Of a stretch of DNA of 31,471 bases, positions 1 through 6,991 are shown piece after piece. The stretch is from Proteobacteria bacterium UBA6921. GTDB lineage: Bacteria > Pseudomonadota > Gammaproteobacteria > SG8-11. Numbering within the stretch: the first letter of the stretch is position 1; every line of letters begins with the position of its first letter. Location of the stretch: the NCBI GenBank assembly GCA_002450895.1, contig DKAR01000086.1:231-31701 (forward strand). Direction: 5' to 3'. The translations under genes were made by a program, and so were the position numbers. Below the pieces are notes generated by a model. The model had not been told where the DNA came from. It ran no database searches and saw only the letters and a list, made by a program, of their open reading frames with translations.

Positions 1-22
1 TCGAATCCTAGTCCCCCAGCCA
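1..22 (+). tRNA. 3' end of a tRNA, probably tRNA-Gln (5' part outside window)
   Basis: The first 22 bases read as a tRNA 3' end. They begin inside a T-loop (TCGAAT, first T off the edge), followed by the 3' T-stem CCTAG, the 3' acceptor strand TCCCCCA, discriminator G and an encoded CCA at 20-22. The implied 5' acceptor strand would start TGGGGGA. A U1-A72 pair with discriminator G73 is typical of tRNA-Gln, so that identity is inferred. The anticodon is not in the window, so other isotypes cannot be excluded. Confidence 0.8.
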
Positions 23-71
23 ACTCTCCAGGTGAACCTGCGGCGTGCGTGCCGCGCCGCAAGGGATACAA

Positions 72-938
72 ATGAAGAGTGAGCGAATCAGTTTTCTCAA
101 CTCGCGCAATCTCCGGCTGGCCGGACGGCTTGATCTGCCCGCACGGCATACGCCCAAGGCGTTTGTTCTCTTCGCGCACTGTTTCACCTGTAGCAAGGAC
201 TTCAAGGCGCCCGTCGGCGTCGCGAAGGCGCTCGTCAAATCGGGATTTGCGGTGTTGCGTTTCGACTTTACCGGTCTTGGTGAAAGCGAAGGCGATTTTT
301 CCAAATCCAATTTCACAACCAACATTGAGGACGTCCTGTCCGCCGCTCGTTACCTTGAGCAGGAGTACAGCGCGCCTCAGGTACTGATCGGGCATTCCTT
401 TGGCGCAATGGCCATGATTTGTGCGGCTCGCGATTTGCCAGCGGTGACTTCCGTTGTTTCGATCGCTGCGCCAGCGGAACCCCGCAATGTTCTTGAGCAC
501 TTTGGCGAGGCGCGCGAGACGATTGCCCGCGAAGGCGGTGCCCTGGTTCAGGTTATGGGGCACCGTGTGTGGATCGAAAACCAGTTCATTGATGACGTGG
601 TCGCGCATGACTTCAAGAACGCGGTGCGCGATCTGGGGAAGGCATTTCTGATTTTGCACTCGCCTGCAGATAGCGTCGTTTCTATCGAACACGCTGCGAC
701 CCTTTTCCAGGCGGCGCGACACCCCAAAAGCTTTATTACCCTGGATGCCGCTGACCACCTGTTGTCGGATCGACGCGACTCCGCCTACGTTGGCGAAATC
801 GTTTCCGCCTGGGTCAGTCGATATCTGCGCCCGAATCTGGTCGCAGACTCGGCAGGGAGTGGTGAGCCGAAAGCACCTATGCAGGCGGCACCGATGAGTT
901 CAATGGAATATCCGAGAAACTGGCAGGAGTACCCATGA
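72..938 (+). CDS. alpha/beta-fold hydrolase
   Basis: This is a 288-residue serine hydrolase of the alpha/beta fold with no membrane segment, so probably cytoplasmic. The nucleophile elbow GHSFGA places Ser109. The likely acid is Asp200 in HSPAD and the likely base His229 in DAADHLL, which completes a triad. An early AHCFTCSKDF segment supplies the oxyanion-hole region. The start at 72 is chosen because AAGGGA lies just upstream; an in-frame start at 45 has no better site. Relatives with this core are often fused to a C-terminal OsmC domain. Here only a roughly 40-residue unstructured tail follows the last helix. The stop overlaps the start of the TPR gene by ATGA, so the two are probably co-translated. 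The substrate is unknown. Confidence 0.88.
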   Translation: MKSERISFLNSRNLRLAGRLDLPARHTPKAFVLFAHCFTCSKDFKAPVGVAKALVKSGFAVLRFDFTGLGESEGDFSKSNFTTNIEDVLSAARYLEQEYSAPQVLIGHSFGAMAMICAARDLPAVTSVVSIAAPAEPRNVLEHFGEARETIAREGGALVQVMGHRVWIENQFIDDVVAHDFKNAVRDLGKAFLILHSPADSVVSIEHAATLFQAARHPKSFITLDAADHLLSDRRDSAYVGEIVSAWVSRYLRPNLVADSAGSGEPKAPMQAAPMSSMEYPRNWQEYP

Positions 939-1372
939 CCACGAACTTTTTTGCAGAGCCATCATTTGATGACTTGCGCTCAGCGCTGGAAAACAATCCG
1001 GACGACGCGTCCGCAGCTACCGCGCTTGGAAATTTCCACTACGACAACGGCAATGCAGCGCTGGCCATTGTGTATTACTCGGTGTCCCTGCGGCTGGATG
1101 CCAATCAGCCCGGCGTTTGGACTGATATGGGGACGATGCATTGGCAGAATGGCGACGTTTCCCTTGCCGAGCGCGCCTACCGAGAGGCCATCCGGGTAAG
1201 CCCCGGGTTTGCCAACGCCTACCTCAACCTGGGTCTGCTCTATCGAGACGCCAAAAAGAATCCAGGTCAGGCAAGCACTTTGTGGAAAGAGCTGGTCGAG
1301 CGGTTTCCGAAGCATGCGGCGGCCGAGCGGGCGCGATCACTCTTGGCAGAAACATTCCTGCGCATTAGCTGA
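935..1372 (+). CDS. TPR-repeat protein
   Basis: This is a 145-residue soluble protein built of tetratricopeptide repeats. Three TPR-like helix pairs are visible at about residues 23-55, 57-90 and 91-125, with typical patterns such as A..LG..HY..GN, W..MG..H...G and A..NLGLLY. No signal peptide or catalytic motif is seen, so a protein-binding role is inferred. The start overlaps the stop of the upstream hydrolase (ATGA at 935-938), and AGGAG stands about seven bases before it. That supports translational coupling and a shared function, although the partner protein is unknown. Confidence 0.8.
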   Translation: MTTNFFAEPSFDDLRSALENNPDDASAATALGNFHYDNGNAALAIVYYSVSLRLDANQPGVWTDMGTMHWQNGDVSLAERAYREAIRVSPGFANAYLNLGLLYRDAKKNPGQASTLWKELVERFPKHAAAERARSLLAETFLRIS

Positions 1373-1387
1373 CTTCTCCCTGCGTGG

Positions 1388-1416
1388 TTTTAAGTTCATT
1401 CTTTTATCGCTAGAAT
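1388..1416 (+). promoter_or_regulatory. possible fabAB promoter
   Basis: A TAGAAT hexamer at 1411-1416 matches five of six bases of the sigma-70 -10 box. The -35 position 17 bases upstream (TTTTAA, 1388-1393) is weak. It would give a leader of roughly 30 bases to the fabA start at 1457. No clear FabR- or FadR-type operator was recognised. Confidence 0.3.
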
Positions 1417-1456
1417 CATCGGCTTGAGAAAAGAACAACGGGATGATTGGGTGTTC

Positions 1457-1987
1457 ATGGGGAACAAAAACAAATTTAGCTACGAAGAACTGCTTTCCTG
1501 CGGGCGGAGCGAGATGTTCGGTCCAGGGAATGCGCAACTTCCACTGCCTCCGATGCTTATGTTCGATCGGATTACCCATATTGCATCGGAAGGCGGCGCA
1601 TACGGAAAGGGTCAGGTGATCGCCGAACTCGACATCCGCCCCGACCTTTGGTTTTTTGGTTGTCATTTTCAGGGCGACCCCGTGATGCCCGGTTGCCTCG
1701 GCCTTGATGCAATGTGGCAACTCGTCGGTTTCTTTTTGGGCTGGATCGGCGGGCCAGGTCACGGACGAGCGCTGGGTGCCGGCGAAGTCAAATTTACGGG
1801 CCAGGTGACACCTCAGCACAAACTCGTTTCATACCGTATCGAGATGAAGCGTGTGATAATGCGCAAGCTGTATATGGGAATTGCCGATGCGCATATGTCC
1901 GTTGACGGAGTGGAAATCTATGCCGCAAAGGATCTTCGCGTCGGATTGTTCACAACACCTGAAACCCTTGTGGAACCGAATTCATGA
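1457..1987 (+). CDS. fabA: FabA, 3-hydroxydecanoyl-ACP dehydratase/isomerase
   Basis: FabA dehydrates 3-hydroxydecanoyl-ACP and isomerises trans-2- to cis-3-decenoyl-ACP. This is the branch point of anaerobic unsaturated fatty acid synthesis in the cytoplasm. The protein is 176 residues, close to the 172 of E. coli FabA. The active-site helix region FFGCHFQGDPVMPGCLGLDA is present. With the ATG at 1457 the catalytic residues fall at His70 and Asp84, exactly the E. coli numbering. That is why this start is preferred over the upstream TTG at 1424. The gene overlaps fabB by ATGA (1984-1987), forming the classic fabAB operon. Confidence 0.97.
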   Translation: MGNKNKFSYEELLSCGRSEMFGPGNAQLPLPPMLMFDRITHIASEGGAYGKGQVIAELDIRPDLWFFGCHFQGDPVMPGCLGLDAMWQLVGFFLGWIGGPGHGRALGAGEVKFTGQVTPQHKLVSYRIEMKRVIMRKLYMGIADAHMSVDGVEIYAAKDLRVGLFTTPETLVEPNS

Positions 1988-3201
1988 GACGCGTAGTTGT
2001 TACCGGAATCGGTATCGTTTCGAGCATCGGCAATAACAAAGCCGAGGTGACTGAATCCCTGCGCACGGGAAAATCCGGTATTGAGTTTAGTGAGGAATAC
2101 AAAACGCTCGGCCTGCGCAGTCACGTCTACGGGCCCATTCGCGTCAATCCCGACGAAAGCATTGATCGAAAGCTACGCCGCTTCATGGGTGATAGCGCCG
2201 CATTCAACTATATCGCCATGCAGGAAGCGCTCGCCGATTCCGGCATCGAGCAGGCGGATATCTCCAATCCACGCACCGGACTCATCGTAGGTTCGGGCGG
2301 GGGTTCGACGGCCAACACGGTTGAGGCGGCCGACACTTTACGTGCAAAAGGAATTCGACGCGTTGGGCCTTATGTCGTGACGCGGACGATGTCCAGTACC
2401 AATGCCGCTTGTCTCTCAACGGCGTTCAAGATCAAAGGGGTCAGTTATTCGATCAGCTCAGCGTGCGCCACAAGTGCGCACTGCATTGGTAACGGCTACG
2501 AACTGATCCAGATGGACAAACAGGATGTGGTTTTTGCCGGTGGTGGTGAAGAACTTCACTGGACCATGTCGCTGATGTTTGATGCCATGGGTGCGCTGTC
2601 TTCGAAATATAACGATCGGGCGAAAACTGCATCTCGCCCGTACGACGCAGATCGCGATGGTTTCGTGATTTCCGGCGGCGGCGGATTGCTTGTGCTCGAA
2701 GAGCTGGAGCATGCCAAGGCGCGTGGCGCAAAAATTTACGCTGAGCTGGTTGGCTATGGCGCTACATCAGACGGCGCGGACATGGTACAGCCGTCCGGTG
2801 AGGGCGCGATTCGTTGTATGAAGCAGGCGCTGAAGGGCATCGAGGATCCAGTCCAATATATAAACACCCATGGAACAAGCACGCCGGCCGGTGACATCTG
2901 TGAGCTGCAGGCCATTCGTGAAGTTTTCGGTGCAAACATTCCGGCGATCAGTTCCACGAAATCGCTGACCGGGCATGCGCTCGGTGCTGCGGGTGTGCAC
3001 GAAGCGATTTACTCGTTGCTGATGATGCAGGGCGGATTTGTTGCGGCGTCTGCAAATATTGAACGTCTTGATCCTGCCGCGGAAGGTGCTCCGATCGTTC
3101 GGGAACTTAAAACCGGAGTTTCGTTGGACCTGGTATTGAGCAACAGCTTCGGTTTTGGCGGAACGAACGCCACCTTGGCGTTTCGACGTTACAACGGCTG
3201 A
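1984..3201 (+). CDS. fabB: FabB, 3-oxoacyl-ACP synthase I
   Basis: This beta-ketoacyl-ACP synthase elongates acyl-ACP with malonyl-ACP, including the cis-3-decenoyl-ACP made by FabA. It is 405 residues, the normal length. The thiolase-fold Cys-His-His active site is intact: Cys161 in SSACATS, His296 in NTHGTST and His331 in TGHALGAAG. The glycine-rich C-terminal NSFGFGGTNA is present. Direct overlap with fabA and overall similarity identify FabB rather than FabF. A hairpin at 3217-3235 follows the stop, but its T-run serves the opposite strand. Confidence 0.97.
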   Translation: MRRVVVTGIGIVSSIGNNKAEVTESLRTGKSGIEFSEEYKTLGLRSHVYGPIRVNPDESIDRKLRRFMGDSAAFNYIAMQEALADSGIEQADISNPRTGLIVGSGGGSTANTVEAADTLRAKGIRRVGPYVVTRTMSSTNAACLSTAFKIKGVSYSISSACATSAHCIGNGYELIQMDKQDVVFAGGGEELHWTMSLMFDAMGALSSKYNDRAKTASRPYDADRDGFVISGGGGLLVLEELEHAKARGAKIYAELVGYGATSDGADMVQPSGEGAIRCMKQALKGIEDPVQYINTHGTSTPAGDICELQAIREVFGANIPAISSTKSLTGHALGAAGVHEAIYSLLMMQGGFVAASANIERLDPAAEGAPIVRELKTGVSLDLVLSNSFGFGGTNATLAFRRYNG

Positions 3202-3216
3202 CGGTTCGAATCAAAA

Positions 3217-3235
3217 TCGTCCCGCTCTGGGACGA
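3217..3235 (-). terminator. rho-independent terminator of the FimV-like gene
   Basis: A perfect seven-pair stem, TCGTCCC and GGGACGA around a five-base loop, lies between the convergent fabB and FimV-like genes. Read on the minus strand it is followed by TTTTG, as expected for a terminator of the minus-strand gene ending at 3248. The plus-strand side is followed by A residues, so it is less likely to terminate fabAB. Confidence 0.65.
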
Positions 3236-3247
3236 AAAACAACGAAG

Positions 3248-4135
3248 TTACAGAGCGGTATTGAGCTGAATGCTTGCGGTGCGGTTCGGCAACGTGCGCA
3301 GGCGCGATAGATTCGCTTCTGCGGTTTCCTTGCTGATCGCCTGAATCTCTTCGAGGCTCGGAACGTTGAGGACTGATTGCGATTTCATGCGCGTGATGTC
3401 CTCATTGACGAAGACTTGTTTGTTCTTCTTGTACAGCGCCCACATCATCTGCGCGATGCTCACATCTTCGGAAGGCAGCAGGCTTTCGGCGACTTCCGAG
3501 AGTGTCATTCCTTTCTTTGTCGGTCCGAAGGTGTAGACATCCGCCACATTTCTGGACTTGTCCGGAACGACGGGTGCGAATGTTGCTTCCGGTTTTTTGG
3601 CGGTTTTCTTCTTGCTGGCCAATGGAGCGACGCTCTCACCATCAAGATCGACAATCGGTTGATGGTTCGAATTTGCAGTTGACGGGCCTGCATTGGAGTT
3701 TGTTGAGGCAACATTTTGAATTCGCCCTTCGTTCGTCGCTGACGCGCTACGCTTGGGGCGCGTTGCAGGCAAAGTCGCGGTTTCCGAAGCGATGAGTGCG
3801 CGAATGTCCGTTTCACCGTAGCCCGTGGCACGTTCGCGTCCAACGGCATCAACCACGTCAGCAATGTCATCCCGTGTGGCGAGTCTGCGACCGGTCGTCA
3901 CAGGCACGGCGATTTCGCTTTTATGTGACTTCGTGTTTGAGGCGCGAGACTCCTTTTCGCGTTCCGCCGCCACTGAATCAACGACCGCGGCGGGCTCATC
4001 GACTGTCGTATAAACCTTCCGAGCAGTGATCGACCGCAGAATATCGTCCAAGGACTTCGAGCTACTGCCCCCAGCTTGAACCCCAGCCGAAAATACAAGA
4101 GAAAACAGAGCGATAACCAGGATGGAACGAGACAT
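3248..4135 (-). CDS. Secreted FimV-like protein with LysM-type domain
   Basis: The 295-residue protein begins with a signal peptide (MSRSILVIALFSLVFSAGVQA), so it is exported. The start at 4135 is fixed by a strong GGAGGTG about six bases upstream. The middle (about residues 60-190) is charged, Ala/Ser-rich and probably disordered. Residues about 200-275 carry the FimV N-terminal motif: TLSEVAESLLPSEDVSIAQ, then MMWALYKKN, VFVNEDITRMK and a VLNVPSLEEI ending. In FimV this LysM-related region binds peptidoglycan and supports pilus and polar assembly. Full-length FimV is much larger, with TPR and a C-terminal cytoplasmic domain, which are absent here. A cell-wall-binding role is inferred. Confidence 0.78.
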   Translation of the reverse strand: MSRSILVIALFSLVFSAGVQAGGSSSKSLDDILRSITARKVYTTVDEPAAVVDSVAAEREKESRASNTKSHKSEIAVPVTTGRRLATRDDIADVVDAVGRERATGYGETDIRALIASETATLPATRPKRSASATNEGRIQNVASTNSNAGPSTANSNHQPIVDLDGESVAPLASKKKTAKKPEATFAPVVPDKSRNVADVYTFGPTKKGMTLSEVAESLLPSEDVSIAQMMWALYKKNKQVFVNEDITRMKSQSVLNVPSLEEIQAISKETAEANLSRLRTLPNRTASIQLNTAL

Positions 4136-4648
4136 CGAGCACCTCCACAGCAATTCCCCGGACGACACACGCGGCCTAATGGTAACAAAATGGCCAGTCA
4201 AAATGGAACTGCGTCACGCTTTAATGTCGGAGAATATTACACGTGGCCAATTAATTTGACGTTAAGTGGCTCCTTGTTGCGCCTGCCTTCCGCTTGACCA
4301 AGCCGGAACATCCAATCGGTGATGAAGCGTCTTGTTGCGTGATTCAACTTGGCTGGCTGGGGCCAACCCGTCGAATTGCGGTGACACTGGATTAATTACG
4401 AATCGGTTCGCGGAGGCGCGGAGTGAAAGTTCGCGTTGTGTCCGGCACATCGCGAACGATTGCAAAATCCGTTCGAGTCGACCCAATGAAATTCAAACTG
4501 AATCGGTGAATTGAGAGGAACGGGGCAGATCCAGATCGATTTGTGTAAAATTCGCCCGCGGCGGAAACTGGGAAATCTTGCTGAAAAAGTCACCAGCGGC
4601 GGGGTTTTTTCTTAACACCCCAAAATATTCGAGAACTTTGGCTTCCTG
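4136..4648. other. 513-base intergenic region without a supported gene
   Basis: The short open frames here have no recognisable product, so no gene is called. The region must hold the promoters of the divergent FimV-like gene and uppP. No convincing -35/-10 pair was found; the best -10-like element towards uppP is TAAAAT at 4546-4551. A hairpin at 4429-4457 is listed separately. A T-run at about 4603-4608 lacks a good stem. The motif AATCGGT recurs near 4314, 4400 and 4500, with no known meaning. Confidence 0.6.
4429..4457. other. inverted repeat / hairpin upstream of uppP
   Basis: GTTCGCG (4429-4435) pairs with CGCGAAC (4451-4457). After one T-T mismatch, TGTG (4437-4440) pairs with CACA (4446-4449) around the loop TCCGG. 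That is eleven pairs in 29 bases. No T-run follows on either strand, so it is not an intrinsic terminator. It may be an RNA structure, a protein-binding palindrome or a remnant. Confidence 0.5.
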
Positions 4649-5446
4649 ATGAGCGACCTGATCCAAGTCATATTGCTGGGAATTATTGAAGGAATTACCG
4701 AGTTCCTGCCGATTTCCAGTACTGGCCACCTGCTCATTGCGGAAAAACTCGGTCTGGGGCAACGGTCTGACGTATTCAACGTTGTCATTCAAGCGGGCGC
4801 GATACTCGCGGTGACCGTGATTTATTGGCAGCGTTTATGGAATCTTGCCGTGGAATCCCGCAAGCCTGAGAACCGGGATTATGCGCTCAAGTTGATGGTG
4901 GCTTTCTTCATCACCGGAGTCCTGGGTCTGACCGTTACAAAGCTAGGGTTCAAGCTTCCCGAGACGGTTACACCAGTCGCATGGGCTCTGATCATCGGTG
5001 GGTTCTGGATCATCGGTGCGGAGTGGCTCGCCGCACGCAGGCCGGAGAGTTCCCGGATTACTTGGCCGGTCGCCATTATCGTGGGGCTGGCACAAGTTGT
5101 CGCCGCGATCTTTCCGGGAACATCGCGGTCCGGCGCCACGATTTTTGCCGCCATGCTTACAGGGACAAATAACAGGGCTGCTGCGACAGAATTTGCCTTT
5201 CTAGTTGGCATCCCGACCATGTTCGCTGCCAGCGGCAAGCTGCTGTTTGACGTCTATCGTGCGGGGACTGCCCAGCAGGAAAACTGGACTGAACTATCTA
5301 TCGCTTTTGTCGTATCGACAATCACAGCGTTCGTGTCTGTAAAGTGGCTGCTGCGCTACATCCAATCGAACCGGTTTACGCTGTTTGCGATTTACAGAAT
5401 TGTCCTCGGTGCAATCCTGCTGTTATTTCTCCCCAACGGTAGCTAG
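4649..5446 (+). CDS. uppP: UppP, undecaprenyl-diphosphatase (BacA)
   Basis: This integral inner-membrane phosphatase converts undecaprenyl diphosphate to undecaprenyl phosphate, recycling the lipid carrier of peptidoglycan and surface polysaccharides. Overexpression gives bacitracin resistance in E. coli. The protein is 265 residues with about eight hydrophobic segments. The family signatures are visible: GIIEGITEFLPISSTGHL near residues 11-28 with the paired acidic residues, and FPGTSRSG near 155, which supplies the catalytic Arg and Ser. The ribosome site is weak. The gene is converged upon by the mutarotase gene, with only five bases between them. Confidence 0.95.
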   Translation: MSDLIQVILLGIIEGITEFLPISSTGHLLIAEKLGLGQRSDVFNVVIQAGAILAVTVIYWQRLWNLAVESRKPENRDYALKLMVAFFITGVLGLTVTKLGFKLPETVTPVAWALIIGGFWIIGAEWLAARRPESSRITWPVAIIVGLAQVVAAIFPGTSRSGATIFAAMLTGTNNRAAATEFAFLVGIPTMFAASGKLLFDVYRAGTAQQENWTELSIAFVVSTITAFVSVKWLLRYIQSNRFTLFAIYRIVLGAILLLFLPNGS

Positions 5447-5451
5447 CAACT

Positions 5452-6369
5452 TCAGCCGATCGGCTCCGATGCGAGGATCGTCGTCATCGTGTGTGAAGAA
5501 TGCGGCGCGACGATGACGACATCATCGAGCGCGTTGGCCGTTTCAACGCAAACCATATTCCGATAGCCGTTATCTCCTAGATCGCCGAGTTTCTTTCCCT
5601 TTTCAATCCACGGATTCCAGACGACGGTGGACCGGCTGCCTTTCTTTGACACAGTAATCTTTCGGCCCAATTGAGGATCAAGAACCTCGCAAACAGCTTC
5701 GGTGGCCAAGTAAACCCGGTCTGTTTCCCCCGCGAACCGAATTGCACCATTCTGCACAGCGCCTTCCACGTTCTGTACTTTGTCGATATAACGCGTCCCT
5801 GCGAGTCCATTGACTTCGATGTTTTCGATGTCGCTCACATTTAAATAGGTATGCAACGCTTCCGTCACCGGAATGGGATCGCTTGAAGAATTGACTGTCA
5901 CGAGTTCAACGACAAGATGCGAGCCCACGCTGACATGCAGCTGTGCCTGGCCAGGATGTGGCCAAAGGGAGCGCATAGACTCACTGGCATTCAATTCCAG
6001 AACGACCCGGGTCGCCCCATCGTTCAGCGCCTGGGTTTCCGATACGCGCCAGGGCGAATTGCGCGCAAAGCCGTGAGCGGGTTTGGACGCATCGCTCGCG
6101 TGCGGGCCAAACCAGGGCCAACACACGGGGATGCCGCCACGGACGGACTTTCCTGCTTCATATCGGGCCTGCGGACTTAGCCAGAGGACGGGTGGTTGCT
6201 CCGCGGGCTCGTAGGTCAGTACCTGACCGCCTTCCAATACCAGCGTCGCTTGCGCATGTGAATTGTTGAGCGTTACAAGCGTCAGACCGCCGGGGCCGGC
6301 TGAAAACTGAACATGGTTCGCAATGCCAAACCGTCGGTTTAGACTTTCGATATCGATTGAGCTTGTCAT
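5452..6369 (-). CDS. D-hexose-6-phosphate mutarotase (YeaD type, aldose 1-epimerase fold)
   Basis: Enzymes of this family interconvert the alpha and beta anomers of hexose 6-phosphates in the cytoplasm. The 305-residue protein has the diagnostic RGGIPVCWPWFGPH near residue 77 and KPAHGFARN near 96. The catalytic His is in ALHTY near 165, and the catalytic Glu in MVCVETANA near 275. Length and motif order fit the YeaD/yeast YMR099C group rather than GalM. GGGGAAG lies just before the ATG at 6369. The gene stands alone, convergent with uppP and divergent from the gene at 6434. Confidence 0.9.
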   Translation of the reverse strand: MTSSIDIESLNRRFGIANHVQFSAGPGGLTLVTLNNSHAQATLVLEGGQVLTYEPAEQPPVLWLSPQARYEAGKSVRGGIPVCWPWFGPHASDASKPAHGFARNSPWRVSETQALNDGATRVVLELNASESMRSLWPHPGQAQLHVSVGSHLVVELVTVNSSSDPIPVTEALHTYLNVSDIENIEVNGLAGTRYIDKVQNVEGAVQNGAIRFAGETDRVYLATEAVCEVLDPQLGRKITVSKKGSRSTVVWNPWIEKGKKLGDLGDNGYRNMVCVETANALDDVVIVAPHSSHTMTTILASEPIG

Positions 6370-6433
6370 GACTTCCCCGTCGCGGTGATTTAGAGTTCAG
6401 CCATTGTATCTCCAGGGTGCGCGCAGTCATAAG

Positions 6434-6991
6434 ATGAATCTTCCATACCGCAGTGAAAACGGAGCGTATCTGATCGAGATGAAGCTGACGGACGTTCGTC
6501 AGTTATTCAATTCGCTGGATCCGGCGCCATTCATAGAAAAGGATCTCGACCGGGACGCCGAAAGCTATATCGTCGACTCCGTTCGAGATTTCCATTTGAA
6601 GACACCATTGCGGCTGGTAATTCATCTGCCAAGTTCCGCTACATCCGAGTCGGTACAAGGAATCCCCGATGTCATCCACAATTATTTCTCGTATCGGGCG
6701 GCCACCGTGAGCAGGGAATTGAAATACACCCTGCGCGAGGGGCGACACGCATTGTTGATTGGTGTCGTCTTCCTGTTTGCGTGTATCACGATTCGCCAGC
6801 TCATTAGTTTGACGTGGGAGGGGACATTCGCTGAGATTGTCGAGGAGGGCGTGCTGATCAGCGGATGGGTCGCCATGTGGCGTCCGTTGCAGATCTTTCT
6901 CTACGACTGGTGGCCCATTCGCCGGCGACGGCGTATTTACGAAAAGATTAGAGAAATGCCGATCGACGTTCGGCTTATCGACGCACGCTGA
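6434..6991 (+). CDS. Hypothetical membrane protein
   Basis: The 185-residue product was not matched to a named family. The N-terminal about 100 residues are soluble and charged, with DPAPFIEKDLDRDAESYIV followed by LRLVIHLP. Two hydrophobic segments follow, HALLIGVVFLFACITI and the VEEGVLISGWVAMW region. A conserved-looking WRPLQIFLYDWWPIRRRRR basic patch then precedes the cytoplasmic end. The Arg stretch after the second segment suggests that both ends are cytoplasmic. The ATG at 6434 is chosen over an upstream TTG (6404); an ATG at 6479 is also possible. The 3' end overlaps the convergent HDOD-GAF gene by 17 bases. Confidence 0.75.
   Translation: MNLPYRSENGAYLIEMKLTDVRQLFNSLDPAPFIEKDLDRDAESYIVDSVRDFHLKTPLRLVIHLPSSATSESVQGIPDVIHNYFSYRAATVSRELKYTLREGRHALLIGVVFLFACITIRQLISLTWEGTFAEIVEEGVLISGWVAMWRPLQIFLYDWWPIRRRRRIYEKIREMPIDVRLIDAR

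Noticed and set aside
4600..4612. T-rich run after a GC-rich stretch, terminator-like
   Set aside because: No stable stem directly precedes it on the plus strand and no plus-strand gene ends nearby.
5454..5465. Perfect 12-base palindrome AGCCGATCGGCT
   Set aside because: It lies at the 3' end of the mutarotase coding sequence without a T-run on either strand; short palindromes of this size are expected by chance.
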